DNA of 64,000 nt from Aphelenchoides besseyi (lineage: Eukaryota; Nematoda; Chromadorea; Rhabditida; Aphelenchoididae), in NCBI GenBank assembly GCA_024699855.1, contig JAMPIQ010000002.1, forward strand, positions 10,168,001 to 10,232,000. Direction: 5' to 3'. Shown here in pieces: positions 36,970 to 49,600 of the stretch (the first letter of the stretch is position 1; each line of letters starts with the position of its first letter). The notes below the pieces were generated by a model that was not told the DNA's origin, did no database searches, and saw only the letters and a program-made list of their open reading frames with translations. Position numbers and translations under genes: made by a program.

Positions 36970-37985
36970 AAACGAAAGTTGGAGGCGATTGAGAACTTCC
37001 ACAACAACGAACAGTCGAAAACCCCGTTCCATTTCCAAACTTGTCGTCAGTAATCACACCGTTGACATGGAAAGCCGAAGAGAGTTGATCGGAATCATCG
37101 CTATCCGATCCGTGCACACTTGTCGCCAACATTCTTTCGCGCATCGTACTGGCCAAATCGTTGAAAGCTTCTTCGATGTTAATACCGGTTTTCGCTGATA
37201 CTTCGTACAACGAGACGCCGATTTGTTTTGCCAACCTAAACTTCAGAGTGTGAATCATGAACTCAAGACGATGAGACATCAAATGCGTTGTTTGTGATGA
37301 CTCATAAGCAGAAATTTTTGAGTGTCAGAGAGCAAGTACAATACTAAGGAAAAATGGTTTTGCACGCAGAGTTCGCTTGCGACCAAAGTCTTTAATACTC
37401 ACATGATAATTCAATTAGAACACTAATCTCAAAAACGTAATCTGTTCGACAAAAACAAATTTGCTGGAATAACCAAGAAACAAAACGATTCTTACTTTTC
37501 GGCTCTGTCAAATGCGACTTTCCGATCTGCTTCCAAATCGGCTTTGTTGCCAACAAGAAATAGAACAGCGTTCTGTGGCGCATGATTTCGGACCTCTCTT
37601 AGCCAGTAGTTTTCGAGATTCTCGAACGAACGTTCATTTGTGAGATCATAAACACACATAATACCGTGAGCTGAGTGGTAATACGAATTGTAAAGAGTAC
37701 TGAAACGTTCGATACAAACCACAAGTTAACGACAACTAACCGATATCTTTCCATTCCTGCCGAATCCCATATCTCTAATCGAACTTTGTCTCGACCAAGT
37801 TTCGTGGTTTTCAGTTTGAAATCCACTCCCAATGTGCTGATATGATCGTGTCGAAAGGTGTTCTCGGCGTATCGCAGCAAAATACACGACTTGCCACAAT
37901 TGTGATCGCCAACCACGACAATTTTAAACAGATAGTTGTAACTCATCGTCGAGTATGCATCGGTACCTGAAATCACGGTGCTCAT
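36968..37985 (-). CDS. Atypical Rab-family small GTPase
   Basis: Three coding exons (about 36968-37208, 37500-37698 and 37741-37985) encode a Ras-fold GTPase of about 228 aa, most like Rab8/35/3. FKIVVVGDHNCGKSCILLRYAENTF is the P-loop region, THIS-like switch I reads ISTLGVDFKLKT, the guanine motifs are VGNKADLE and EVSAKTG, and the switch II motif is IWDSAGMERY. Three features are unusual. The P-loop is GDHNCGKS (normally GDSGVGKS). The catalytic Gln of DTAGQE is Met. The C-terminus contains RCC but continues for about ten residues (GSSQSPPTFV), so it lacks the terminal CC/CxC/CaaX prenylation signal. Rabs normally direct vesicle traffic when prenylated on membranes; this one may be constitutively GTP-bound or soluble. 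The start could also be the internal Met at MSYNYLF. Confidence 0.85.
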
Positions 37986-39468
37986 ACGAAAAGAACAGTC
38001 GACAGTTAAATGGACAAACAAATCGACCTTCTGATTGAAAAAAATCTACAAACCTTTTGATTGACGGGAACAAAATGGACGATTCCGTCAATCAAAACTT
38101 TCGCATCAGATTCCCAGGAAAAGTCAACAGTTCAATTCGAACGAGTCGCTTTTTGCAACCCGCAAAGTTCGTCTGAAATGAGCGCCATGTCAAAAACGTA
38201 ATGCCAAGAAGCTCGCGCACGCTTTTCACTGCTCTCGTCCATGATTTGCGCTCACAATCCGCGTAAGCCTTGACCAAAACTCGGAAAGTGGGTCGTCCAA
38301 AAACGAACGGTCGAATCTCGCGCACAAGAGTCGCCGAATACCACAACGGAGACACGGACCGTGAACTTGCGCTCATTTTGGGCAAAAAGAGACGCGCTCG
38401 ACGTAAATCGAAAAATGAGGGCACAGCAACAACCAACGGAAACAAGTCCATGCGTTGCGTCCCTTCAGCAAGCGCACGATTTTGCGAAAGATCGTCGGAC
38501 GCTCTCTCTTGGCCGTAGACGGTCACGAAAACAATCACGCCGCCTCCTACTTCCGTCCATCATGTGCGATTGAATAACTGCGCAAATTTTTGAGCTTTTA
38601 ATGCGCCGATCTCATAAACTTAACGATCGGCCGCAAATGACCGCCGCAACGGAAAATGAATTACACCGGCAGCTCGAAGACAAACGAGCCGCCACCAGTG
38701 GAGATCAGCGCCTACGGCCGCAACGAGCTTGTGATCCGTCATGCCGCCGACCCGAAGAAAAAGTTTGTGGACTGATTGCGTCGCAGAGGAAGATCGTACG
38801 GAAATCGATGTGTCGGATAAAAGTCGCAGTCTAATTCGTGCGGACTCCAAGTCCTGAGGCGCGCGACGAACACAAACAAGCTCCGTTTATTTCGTCTTTG
38901 AATTTCATCTCAATGCCCGTGTTTGCATTCACCGCTGATGATCTGAAGACGAGCAGCTTCGAAATTTCTGGCCACAAAACTTCTCAAATGCAAAGACGGT
39001 CGCGGACCGAGTGCATTGAAAAAACCGTTAACTCTTTCCGTCTGTCCTTCGACTTACAAGTTTCGAGTTGGGAAAGCGCCGTAAAAGTGGCCATCGTTGT
39101 TGCTCGGAATCTGCGGCGACGACACTCATCGCTCCGATGACTAAGCAGACCGTTCGCTTTTCAAGCGGTCATTTGCATCAAATCTCGCTATCGATCAAGT
39201 TTATTTAGAAGCTTACAATCCACGAGAGAATGTGCTTTCGTAGCAAAGAGAACACCTCTGAAAACAGATGAGATCAGTGTACAGCTTCTAATTTCGATAC
39301 AAAAGTTCAGTCAAAAGCGTACAAAGGATATTTATGTTGAATGGCAATCTTTTTACAAGGATACGTTAAGAACAAACAAAAACGTGAAATAAATTAACTT
39401 TAAGTTAATTAAAAGAAATTTCGAACACGTGATGCAAATATGCGTAGAGGAAATGTGAATTATGCGCT
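37986..39468. other. Intergenic region between Rab and HID1
   Basis: Between 38092 and 38850 both strands carry open frames of 70-148 codons that overlap antisense and are rich in Arg/Ser. This pattern fits CpG-rich non-coding DNA more than genes. No domain was recognised. TTTATT at 39200 could be a minus-strand poly(A) signal for HID1. Confidence 0.45.
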
Positions 39469-42038
39469 TCAAGGAACCTTCTGAATTTCGAATAAGTCGA
39501 CTTTTGTTTCAAACCAAATCGGCGGTTCAGTGTTTCTCAGGTATATGATGCCCCACATGTATGTTCTGAACCAATGATTTGTTCCAGCATTTGCCTGGTA
39601 TTTCCGAATTAGAATCGGGTGTGGAACAGGCAAAAGACCAACGAGAGTACCGTGTTGCAAAAACTTGAGAATTTCGCTTTCATCCGTTAAACCCCTAAAA
39701 AAGCAAGTTGTTCTTATATAACATTCAAATATGCAACTCACTTGTCAATGCAAATCTTCTCGACTTGTGGAACCAAAACTTGTAACAACCGCATAATCGT
39801 CTGAAGCGGGAGTTTGTTCTTCCACGATTCCACCCATTCGGGAGTCGGACGCCATTCCTCGTCGCTTTCAGTCTTCTTTGAATCTGACCAGCTAGCTTTG
39901 GTATTTGTCATCAGATTGAGTTCAGGTGTTGCAGCTAAGGTTGATTGGAGAGTTGGTTTTTCGAGGTCTTTTTCATCTCCCGGTTTCGAATTCGTTGGAG
40001 ATGTTGGACTCGCGGGGCTGCTTTTGTCTACGGTTTCGGTCGGTTTGCTTTTTTTACTCTTCAACGACTGAGCAATTGATGAAGAGTCGGTGGATAAGTT
40101 GGCGAGTTGATAGAAGACTTGTCTTTTGCGAATGATCGTATAAACCAAATTGGAGTTGCCTTAACAACAAATGAATGCAGTTTTCAACGTTAACTCACCA
40201 TCGAACTGATACTGAACGATGTTATTGAATACCTCCAGTAAGAAGAATACAAGATGATGATTGGTAGGGGTTGAAAAAAGGAACCACGGCGTGCTGAATG
40301 CCTCGACCAAATGAATTAGTTTGTTGGATGCGGTCATCGATAACGATTTCAAATATGGAGAAACTAAACAACAATAGAAATTTGCGACAAAACTTCTTAC
40401 TGTTAACAATAATCGTAAGCAAACAGTCAAACAACGATTGTAGTTTGTAGTTTCCGGTGGTCATCAGTTTATGAAAGACCTGAAAAAAAGAATTTCCACG
40501 TTTATAAGATTGTATTCAACTAACCACAATAAGCAAGTCGGCATGCGTTCCACTGAATAGCGGTATGTTGATAATGTTTTTGGCCGTAAATGGCTTGTTC
40601 AAACGAACACCAAAATTGCGCTCTCCACTAAGCAACAGGATCAGAAAAACGCCCATGTGAATGAGTCCAACACGCGCTAAAAATTGACATAAATGAGTAT
40701 TGCTGATAGACAACTAACAGGAATCAGTGCGTGAATCGTGTATATGGTATAAGACGGGTACAAGTATCTCCAATACATCGCTTGTTTTCAGAAGATAATA
40801 CATGAACTTCTGTAAACGTATTCTCTTAAATGACCAACAAGTTCTTGTACCTGATTGTATTCACAGCATTTCCACAAGAGTACTAAAAGCTCTTGATGAA
40901 AACCGACTTTTTTCGTGGAATTAGGCAAATAAGACGACTGTAACGGATTATTCAACAAACGACTGATCCCTTTCAGAATGACTTCAAAGTCATTCTCACG
41001 ATGAATACGTGAAAGATAGTTGACGAAGTAGTTTTCAACATAGCCGTTTTCGTCAACTCCCGATTGCGCTTCTCGATCCAAACAAACAATCAAAACTTGA
41101 AGAGCAGTTTGAACAAGCGGCTCACGACAGTCACCCATCAGCAAGTAGTTGTATGGAAGACCATAACCGACCGGATCATAACAACAAACAACATTCAATA
41201 GTGAAGTGAATAGTGGTAATACATGACGATTTTCAGTCGACGCAAATCGAGCAACCCAACGCATTCGATTTTGATCTGAAACCGCTTTCCAAATAAAACC
41301 ACAGATCTTTTCTTACCATCAGCCGGAGCGTAAATAACTTCCGAAAAACAAGTGAGAAGAAGTTTGAGAATCTCAGTCCGATTTGAATCAAATGTTGCGT
41401 TTATTGTCGTTTTACTTGCAAATCCAACTCCCGATTGCCAAATATACTCGCAACTATCCAAACTGCTTAGACTTTCGTGAGTATCCTGAACACAAATAAA
41501 CAATTTACTCCCAATCTCCTTACCGTTTTTCCGTTTAATGCTGCAACTGTGAATTCGGGACAAAACAACAGATCGGACAGAACGGTGAGCAGAACACTGG
41601 CCATCGGTATTGGCTTTTCGGTTGGAGTGTCCGATGGAAGTGGAGACCAAAAGTAGCTTCGCCATTCCGGATCTTCGAAGAGAAAAGGAATCACTCGTGT
41701 CAACAATCGAATACAATTCAGAACCTAAAAATTCTTCAATGAAAACTATCAAACAAACTTCCAACCTTTTTGTGATCAGCTGCCGGACACGCGGCATCCC
41801 GTGACTTTCTCAGGTACTCAACTGCTCTGTAGCACAATTTCGACAAATTTGATGGCGAGTTCGACTTCAGATCTCGAATATCGTTCGAAGTAACGACCGT
41901 GAACACGTCCTTCACCGACTGCGAATTGGCCGCTGCCCAAAGCTGATCCCAAAAAGCTGGATCGTCGACCTTGGATGTTTGCGAGGTGAACTGAATAACC
42001 GCTTTCTTGAAGTCGATCTTCGTCTCGGCGTTGCCCAT
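39469..42038 (-). CDS. hid-1: HID1 (high-temperature-induced dauer formation protein 1 family)
   Basis: Large peripheral Golgi protein needed for dense-core vesicle cargo sorting in neuroendocrine cells. The start at 42038 gives MGNAETKIDFKKAVIQF, and Gly2 supports N-myristoylation as in the family. Collinear HID1 blocks follow through eight or more exons: TRVIPFLFEDPEWRSYFW, DSCEYIWQSGVGFA, ILKLLLTCFSEVIYAP, STENRHVLPLFTSLLNVVC, NYFVNYLSRIHREND, SYLPNSTKKVGFHQELLV, VGLIHMGVFILLLLSGERNF, AFSTPWFLFSTPTNHHLVFF, and finally PLQTIMRLLQVLVPQVEKIC with GLTDESEILKFLQHGTLVGL. The C-terminus LFEIQKVP matches the family end. A Ser/Pro/Lys-rich low-complexity insert lies before the last conserved block. 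The gene is complete and looks functional. The ATG follows an AG acceptor-like site by 2 nt. Confidence 0.96.
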
Positions 42039-42648
42039 TTCTGAATATTAGCACCAACAACGACAAGGTTGTTTCTCGATAACTCGAGACTGTTAACGAC
42101 GACAACACGAAACAACTCAAACCAAAGGCCGCAGACTGCGATTATAAACGTCGTGTGTGTCCGGAAATCGGATGAAACCGAAGCGAATTGACGTTGGAAG
42201 TTATCTCAAAAGTTGGGTTAAAAGTGCGATCGTTGAATTCTGCTAAACGATACACACGCTAATGGACACCAACAAAACCAATTGATTCACTTCACTCATG
42301 AGTATTTCAACTTGAATTTGATTGAATTGGCTAACCACTGTGTGTGGTCGGAGAAGTTGAAACAAAAATGCCAACGGAATCGTCAATTTTGGAATTCATT
42401 GAACAAGTTTATCAATAGAAGAGGGCAAACTGAAGCAACTGCTTCTTCATTGCAATCACCTGATAGAAAAGTCGTTGAGCGACAGTATTTCAATCAGAAA
42501 AAGTTAATGCGAAAGAACGTTTGTGAACGTCAATCAAACCGTCTGCTTTCTAAGAAAACGTTCTTCTGTTAGCTAAAAAACCTTTTCATTGACTGGTTTA
42601 TTAGTCTTTTCGAATTATTAGAATAATGAGTTATTAGATGAAAGCACA
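42039..42648. other. Intergenic region between HID1 and lustrin-repeat gene
   Basis: A 610-nt spacer between two minus-strand genes. A 96-codon plus-strand frame at 42282 has no recognisable feature. Otherwise nothing is seen. Confidence 0.45.
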
Positions 42649-44039
42649 TCACGGAAAATGAACTACGGCACTTGGGTTTGGTCGATCGCGAACAACACCA
42701 ACATCTGAAATGAACGAGTGTAGATTCGTAAACTGCTATATATCTTACTTTCCGATCGATAGAACTTTTCATCGTAGGGCCATCCCTGTTTGATTTGTTC
42801 GAGTAGATACTGTTGAACGATCTCTTTCTTCTCCAAACGTCCGGGATCCTTAGCATCAAAAGGTCGCGAGATGGCGTATCCACCCGAATTATGCGGTTGA
42901 TACTCCAAAGGTTTTCTGAACTCTGCATTCTTACTCGCCAATGCTTTTGAAATCAACTGTTTTCCAGAAATCTTAAGCTCTTTGATTGGTTGCTTATAAG
43001 AAGATTCAGCTAATTGATGAACGGGTGTCGGGGCAAGAGTAGAGGCATCTGTTTCATTTGTTGAGGCTGAAGGAACGGAACTTTGGCTGTCCGTTATGGT
43101 GGTTAAAATTTCCGATGATTTTCCAGTTTCTGTCTCAACCGTGTGGTTTGATGGAAAACTGCTAACAGCAAAGTCAATGGACTCGCAACAGATTTTTTGA
43201 GTGTCTCCATAACAGAACATCCCCTTCTAAAAACGAAGCTAACAAACTGATACTCAGCAAACAACATACTTGTGGGCATTCGGAAGATTCATTGCATTGT
43301 TTTGGATTGCCTTCATCTGTTAATACCATCAATGATTGTCCGGGACATTCCAAAGTGCTTGATTCTGACGATGCTTTTGCACTAGACGTTGTTGTCGGTT
43401 CGTTCGAGATGTCTTCAGAATTAAAGAACTTTTCGATTTCTTGCGGCTGTTTCTCTTTAGCAATAGGAGTTGATTGAGGAGTTAAACGTTGACAACAAAT
43501 TGGCATCGCATTATTTTCATTGCAATATGTGTTGGGCTGAAACAACTATTTGCCAAGAAACGCTTAGATAACTTTTACCTGTGAACAGCTATCACTCAAC
43601 GATGAGCATCTGATCGGGTTGCCATTGAAATCTAAGACTGCAACCGCGTAGTCGGGACACTCGCTCTGAACTTCATCGTGCTCTTTATCTTCATTACTCG
43701 GACAACATTGGTAATTGAAACCGGAAAAGAAACACGCGTAACCCTTTCCACAGATACCTTCAGATGGTTGACCTGAAAACCAAATTGATATTCAGAACGA
43801 AATTGTTTTTTGAAATACAGTTAACAAGTGATTCATAAAAATTGCTTACCGGGTAAGCACTGAATCGGTTTGCCATTCACGTCAAGTTTTGGTTCGCCTT
43901 CATTGGGACAAAATTGAAACTCTTTGGCTGAAAATAAAAGTTACTCTCAAGAATACGAACGAAATGAACCTTTTGTTGTGGAAATAAGGCTAATAATCAG
44001 AAGTACACAAAAACTTCTCGTCAAAAACAAGTCTGTCAT
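42649..44039 (-). CDS. Secreted lustrin-type cysteine-rich repeat protein
   Basis: The first exon (start 44039) encodes a signal peptide, [20 protein letters not shown], and joins the next exon through a non-consensus GTTCAT donor. Three cysteine-rich modules follow. Each opens with CPN/CPD/CPG and a Gly-Xaa-Pro turn ([56 protein letters not shown]) and closes with a CC-type end (YQCCPS, MPICCQR, QKICCES). This is the nematode lustrin-like cysteine-rich repeat pattern, found in extracellular proteins that often also carry Kunitz domains; none is seen here. Ser/Thr-rich linkers separate the modules, and a Lys/Glu-rich C-terminal region ([19 protein letters not shown]) ends the protein. It is probably an extracellular matrix or secreted protein; the specific role is unknown. 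The last exon frame ([18 protein letters not shown]) is chosen by splice phase. Confidence 0.75.
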
Positions 44040-44903
44040 TTCAACTGCAAACCGAAATGTGAACAAAATTCAAATCTGCACTCCAACGAATATCCCAGTC
44101 AATCTTTCGGTAGGTGCCGTCGCAACGAAAATTAGCAAAGATCACGATGCAACATATGGGCGGTTAGGTTTTTTGTCTTTCCAGAATTCCGGTTCTAATC
44201 AAAGTCGGCGCACTTCGAAGAGATTCAGCAAAAAGGTAAGTCTGTGGATTTCAGTGTACGTTCCATCGAACTACAAATCGATTAGCCGAAACAGAAAGCA
44301 GTCGCTCCAAACATTTAGGTCAACTTCTCTTTTCGCTAACAAACCTGATATCACTTTTTATTACTTTCTCCTTTAAGCCGGTTGTTTGATAACCTCAGTT
44401 CACGACTTGAAATGGCAATTTATTTTGAATTTGAAATGCAAACTTTTGGATGAACACAACTACATGAGATTAGACGAATATCTGAAACGATTCAAAAGAC
44501 AAAATCGAAGCGAACTACAAACTAAGATTGGTGAGTGGCAGCTCAGTTGATAAGTTCAGAGTGTTTGAACGTCCCGAAATCATCGATCCACACAAAAATT
44601 TCTCGAAAGAACGCTGTAGACCACGTAAATTAAAGAAAACGAATTGTAAGTCGAATAACATAGAAAAATGACGATATTCTGGTAGAGAGTGTGGCAGCTT
44701 CAGCAGATTATTCTTCTAACAAAAACGATAGACAAAAGAGCACAGGAACAAAAGTCGTATGAAACGTTTTGTACTCCGGGAAAAGCTTTTTTAAATAACA
44801 CCGGTAAAAAGATAAACAACTATGCTATAGAATTAGGATAAATATGCAAATAAACGCTGGTAAACTTAAACGTATTTCTCATAAAAACAGATGTTCTATG
44901 CGT
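44040..44903. other. Intergenic region between lustrin-repeat and ENPP genes
   Basis: No exon is supported. A 150-codon plus-strand frame at 43924-44376 overlaps the lustrin gene's first exon antisense and has random composition. Confidence 0.45.
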
Positions 44904-46622
44904 TTAAACGCGCTGTAAAAGTAACATGACACTGAACAAGAGAACTATAAAATGAGGCATATAAAGATTTGCGGAATCAGGATCACTTGGTCGATAATCC
45001 CAATCTTCAGAAAGCATTTCAGCAACGTTGCTCCACGTTCCATTGTGCGGCTGTTTGCTGGGAATTCCAAGAAGTGTAAGTGCGAGCTCATAAACATCGA
45101 CAACTTCGATTGGAGGATTGACGAATTCGGGTTTGAATGCTAGAAATTGTGCATTCTCTAATTAAATCGCTTATTCGGCTACTTACCAGGTCCACGTGCC
45201 AAGAAAATTCCGCGCATATCGGGATCTTCGTTATCCCATCCACTCAACATACGTAACTCACGACCGTGCGCTTCGCTAACATCAGTTGTTGGAATTTGTG
45301 TCTGATAATTCAAGTTATTTTTTAAAGGGTATTGCGACTCACTGTCAACAACACAGCTCCTGGTCGAGCAACAAGAACAATCGGAGCAATGAAACGTGAG
45401 TTCTTCCAATGGTAACGATCGGGAATATCGTTTTTGCGATAAACTTGAACAAGTGGAACTTCGTCTTCATCGTAATCTCCCATTGGAGCCCATTGATCAC
45501 AAACTCGAAGTTCAAAATAAACCTGGAAGCGTAACGCCATTACCAAACATCTATAACTTTCATACTGTGTCTTCGGAGTCCGTATCGGGATAAATGAACA
45601 TGTAAGCCAAATTGTTCACAACTCGTTTCACACGGGACACATCTGCCAAACATTCTTCGATGAAAAACTGGTGTTCTTCGCTGACTTTTTTCAAACCAAA
45701 ATCCGACATAACAATTAAGTTTGTCGTGTCAAAAAGACTATTTTCTTCCATTGTTTCCTAGAGAAATTAAGGTTCGGGCTATGCACTTTGATCTCGATTT
45801 ACCTGAACTTTGCGAATCTGTGCATCTGCACTAGCCAACGCTTGTTTTCCCGCATCACTGTCTTCACCGAACAACTTCAATGCTTTCGCCAGTCCATTAT
45901 AACGCAATAGGACCAACTAAACAAACTCAAAACATTCATTGTTTTCCTATAACTTACTTGTTGTCGGTAAGTTTGATACTTCTTGACATGACGAATGATT
46001 TTTGGAATGTGTGCAAACAAATCATAATTCTCTTCGTTCTTGAAACTGTGACGTCGATTTTGTGGCACTTGAACAAGCATGTCAACATGTGGTCGCTAAA
46101 ATATTCCTAGTCAAATTTCGAAGATCAATCAGTTACATGGCAACTAGCAAAGAAATAGCAGTGAACATCTCTTGAAGCTTTTCCAACCGTATACCACAAA
46201 GGTGCAGGTCCGCCCGTCCACCAATGATAATCGGTATCATTGGTACCTTCGTCACGTTGAAAATAAACACCGCGCGTATCGTCGTACATAAAGTCGGCGG
46301 TAAAGTTGTGATTTTCGACGTAAAGACCTAAATCGTTTTCCACTATTTTGTGTACAACTACACGAAACTTACCGGTCGCCAAACTAAACCAATTCGGATA
46401 ACTTTGTGTTGGAAATACAGGTTTCAAGTATTCAGCTCGAACACCTTTGCTGATCATTAAGTTGGCCGCCTGTTGAATCTTCGGATCGGTACGATTGAAA
46501 AGATTTGCTCCATAGCCGTCAATGAGCAGAATAATCAGATTCTGATTCAATGGCTGACCTTCAACATCGGCAGTCCTAACCAGCAGAATGGTCAAAACAG
46601 CGAGGACGAAGTAGAGATCCAT
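44904..46622 (-). CDS. ENPP6-like ectonucleotide pyrophosphatase/phosphodiesterase, probably catalytically dead
   Basis: About 440 aa. The start at 46622 follows an acceptor-like GTTTCAG by 2 nt and opens a signal peptide (MDLYFVLAVLTILLVRTADV). The alkaline-phosphatase-superfamily fold is clear: NLIILLIDGYGANLF, GVRAEYLKPVFPTQSYPNWF, LYVENHNFTADFMYD, HWWTGGPAPLWYTV, DRYHWKNSRFIAPIVLVA, WDNEDPDMRGIFLARGPG and VVDVYELALTLLGI. It is closest to ENPP6, a choline-specific phosphodiesterase. A hydrophobic C-terminus (FIVLLFSVMLLL) suggests a GPI anchor or TM tail. The first metal Asp and nucleophile Ser are kept. The PDxxGHxxG block reads YNGLAKALKLFG, SDHG is SDFG, and the final HGYDNE region reads LSGWDNE, so four zinc ligands are absent. 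Likely an inactive, binding-type relative. Confidence 0.88.
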
Positions 46623-49600
46623 CGCTGAAACCAAATCAAGTTACCGTATCGATTAAGTGAAAATTTAAGCGCAACACGAAGGAAGTAATCTTCGTCCTAC
46701 GAAAACAAATTCTGTTGTTTCCTTCGAGCATCTTATCAGGCCTTTTGTTTGTTAAATGGTACCATTTTAAAGCTGACAAACGTATTGAAAAGAACGTTCC
46801 AAAAAGCATATTGTTGTTCGTCGGTCTTCAATTTCGAAATGTTGAGGTCGGCGAAAATACGATTAAAAACAACTTATTCATCAGATAACCGCCTTGCCAA
46901 GCGAACGAAACCAACGAATTGAAAATCTCGATTGCCATAAACTCGCGCACTTATCGTGACCGGAAGTCGAAAAAATTCACTTTTGTGTTTGCCGTCTCCT
47001 TAATTCGAAATGCAATTGCGCTTTCCGTTGCTCGTTACTCTCGACTACTGGGCTGCAATCCGACAAAGTGCGGAAAAGCGGATTCAACGTGAGGCTTATG
47101 GAAGCCAACTACCGAAGTAGCTTATAGGCAACACGAAGAGATCAGATAAGAAACCAAAGACGACAAAAAACGACTGTAGGATTACGAGAAATATCGAAAA
47201 TGTAAGTGAAAAAACGGCGACTTAAAACGGCGCTTAAAAGTGTTGCATTTCTTTCAAATTTTACCGCAACATCATTCAATTGTCGAACATCTGCGTGAAA
47301 TGATCGATTGAGGTTGGAAATCACAAAAAACATTTTGCTTCGTCTAACTGATCATATTTTAAATTCAAGTGCTGGGCCATCGGCGAGCAAAAGCGAGGTG
47401 AATGAATTGGCGATCTCTACGACTTCTCGATCTTTCGAATTATAATGAATACGAACTGGAATTTTTCGTAGAAAACACATGCATCATCGTCGAGAGATTA
47501 TTTGGAATAAACGATGTGCACGTTGCCGGAAATCGAGCTAAGAGCCAACGGTCGCTTGAGAGGAAGTTGAAACGCTTGAATTTCAGTCGCAGTTGAAGAA
47601 ACTTAGCAGGTAAAAACGAGACTTCGGATTTCAAATGGCGAGCTGGTGGAGTACAAGCAGACGCTGATTTCCAAATTCAGCGGTCACATTCATCAATTTC
47701 GACCAAAACTGAATCACGTCGCCTTCATCAAAGACCCGAGGGTTATGTTTTGCTTAGTGACCACACGTTTCAAAAAAGACTATGAACCGTTTATACAAGT
47801 TAACGATTATCGCAACTAATACTCGCGCCCCTATTCTCCATATGTTCACATCTGGTCGTTGGTGAGAACGTTAGCTTCGTTTTTTGACGTTAAATCTCTT
47901 GCATTTTAGTCGTGAACTCAAAAATGATGAGGTGTTAATGAGAGGAAAAAAGAAAGTCAACAGGTGCATAAGATTCACACGAAAACAAAAACCTTGTTTA
48001 TCAATCCACAAAAGTAAAAGAACGCGAAACAAATTTTGAGGGTACTCACGATAAGAAGCCAAGAGTGAATTCTCGGAATGAACTTTTCGTTAGTTCACGA
48101 TTTCATCTCTCCGTCTTCTTGATTGCGTTCAATAGCAAGCAAAACGATGGAGAGCCAACTGACAACAAAAGGTGTTGCCGTTGGGAGTGCGTGCTGATTT
48201 CACGACATCTATCGCTTCTGCTCGCTCTTCCCTTCCGGCGTAGATCGCCGTGGCCGTTTTACATGAACACTAATCTGGCACTTATTCTAATAGAAAGCGC
48301 CAAATTGCAAAATCGTCGGAATGAGCAGTTGTTGGTCGTGACTAGTCGCACGTCTTCTTTCCTTCGCTCTCGTCATCCCAACGCACGGCCCTGGCGTAAT
48401 TTCCCTCGAATTGCCGTACGTTCAATCGAGACCGATCGCTTGCAGCGGTTTTATGGCAAATACGAGATCATTAGCATGCTCGTCTCACAATTTGTCCCGT
48501 CGGCCAATTCGTCATGTCCTTTTCACTTGGCGGGTGTAATTGAACGTGAAACTCCGATCAATGAAATTGACGCAATTAGCGACAGATAACGATTATAAAG
48601 TTTCGTTCAAAACATTCCGCAACTGAACTTTAATGTGTTCGATTAACCATCTCCAGACATTTTTTGAGTTTTGTTCAAGTAACTGCAAGTGATGATCATC
48701 TTTGTGAATTGAACTGCGTATGAAAGCGAGTGTTCACACGACCTGGTATCTCAAATGATCTTTTTTATACTAACACAAGAAAACCAATTGACAGACTATA
48801 AGCTTCGATAACTACCGTATTCAGTTATCTTCTGTGGAAGTGCAGTGATGATTTCAGATCTCTTGTTTTCCTTTAAAGACCACCGAAACAGAGAATAAGT
48901 TCAAAATAACGACTAGAATAACACGAAGAGTTTCCAATACGATCGTGGTTGACCAAAAAACCATTTAATTGAAAGTTTTAGACTAAATTTCTTAGCTACA
49001 ACTAAATTTGGAAGCTCAATGCAGAATGAAATCTTAGTTACGGTCATCTAATCATATTAGTTTGACTGAAGCAATGCGTTGTTCAAACAACCTACAGAAT
49101 GATGCTCGCTATTCACGACACCGCAGTTTTCTCTTATCAGCGGTCGAGTGTGTTGGAAGTTTGCCGTTGTTTTTGAGACGAACAAACTCTGAATTAATCC
49201 TCTTCAATGTTCCGTTTCACACCTCAATCACAAACACGAATTACCGCTGACATTATTAACAGATTCTTGTTCATCAATGATCGTCGAGTGTCAAGTGAAA
49301 CTCGTTGGAAACAGACGATTACACTTGACACAATCGTTTTTTTCGCTACGTCGTCTTACAAACGGTGATGACGCTACGGATGCTTGCGGTCTGCAGGAGT
49401 TGAGTTTTCGGTTACATTTCGGTAACGACTGTTAGTCACCATGTTGATTATAACCGTCGAGGTTATAGTTGTTTCAGTACTGATGTTTTGCGCAACAAAC
49501 TTTGTCTTATACACCACATTCTGATTCATAGGCCCGCAAAAAAACGATTCAGTATTGACGAGTATTCCTTCCTTTTTATCTTAGTAATCGATGAGTCATT

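Noticed and set aside
38092..38850. Arg/Ser-rich frames on both strands as coding
   Set aside because: They are mutual antisense shadows in a CpG-rich spacer without splice support.
43924..44376. 150-codon plus-strand frame
   Set aside because: It is antisense to the lustrin-repeat gene's signal-peptide exon and has random-like composition.
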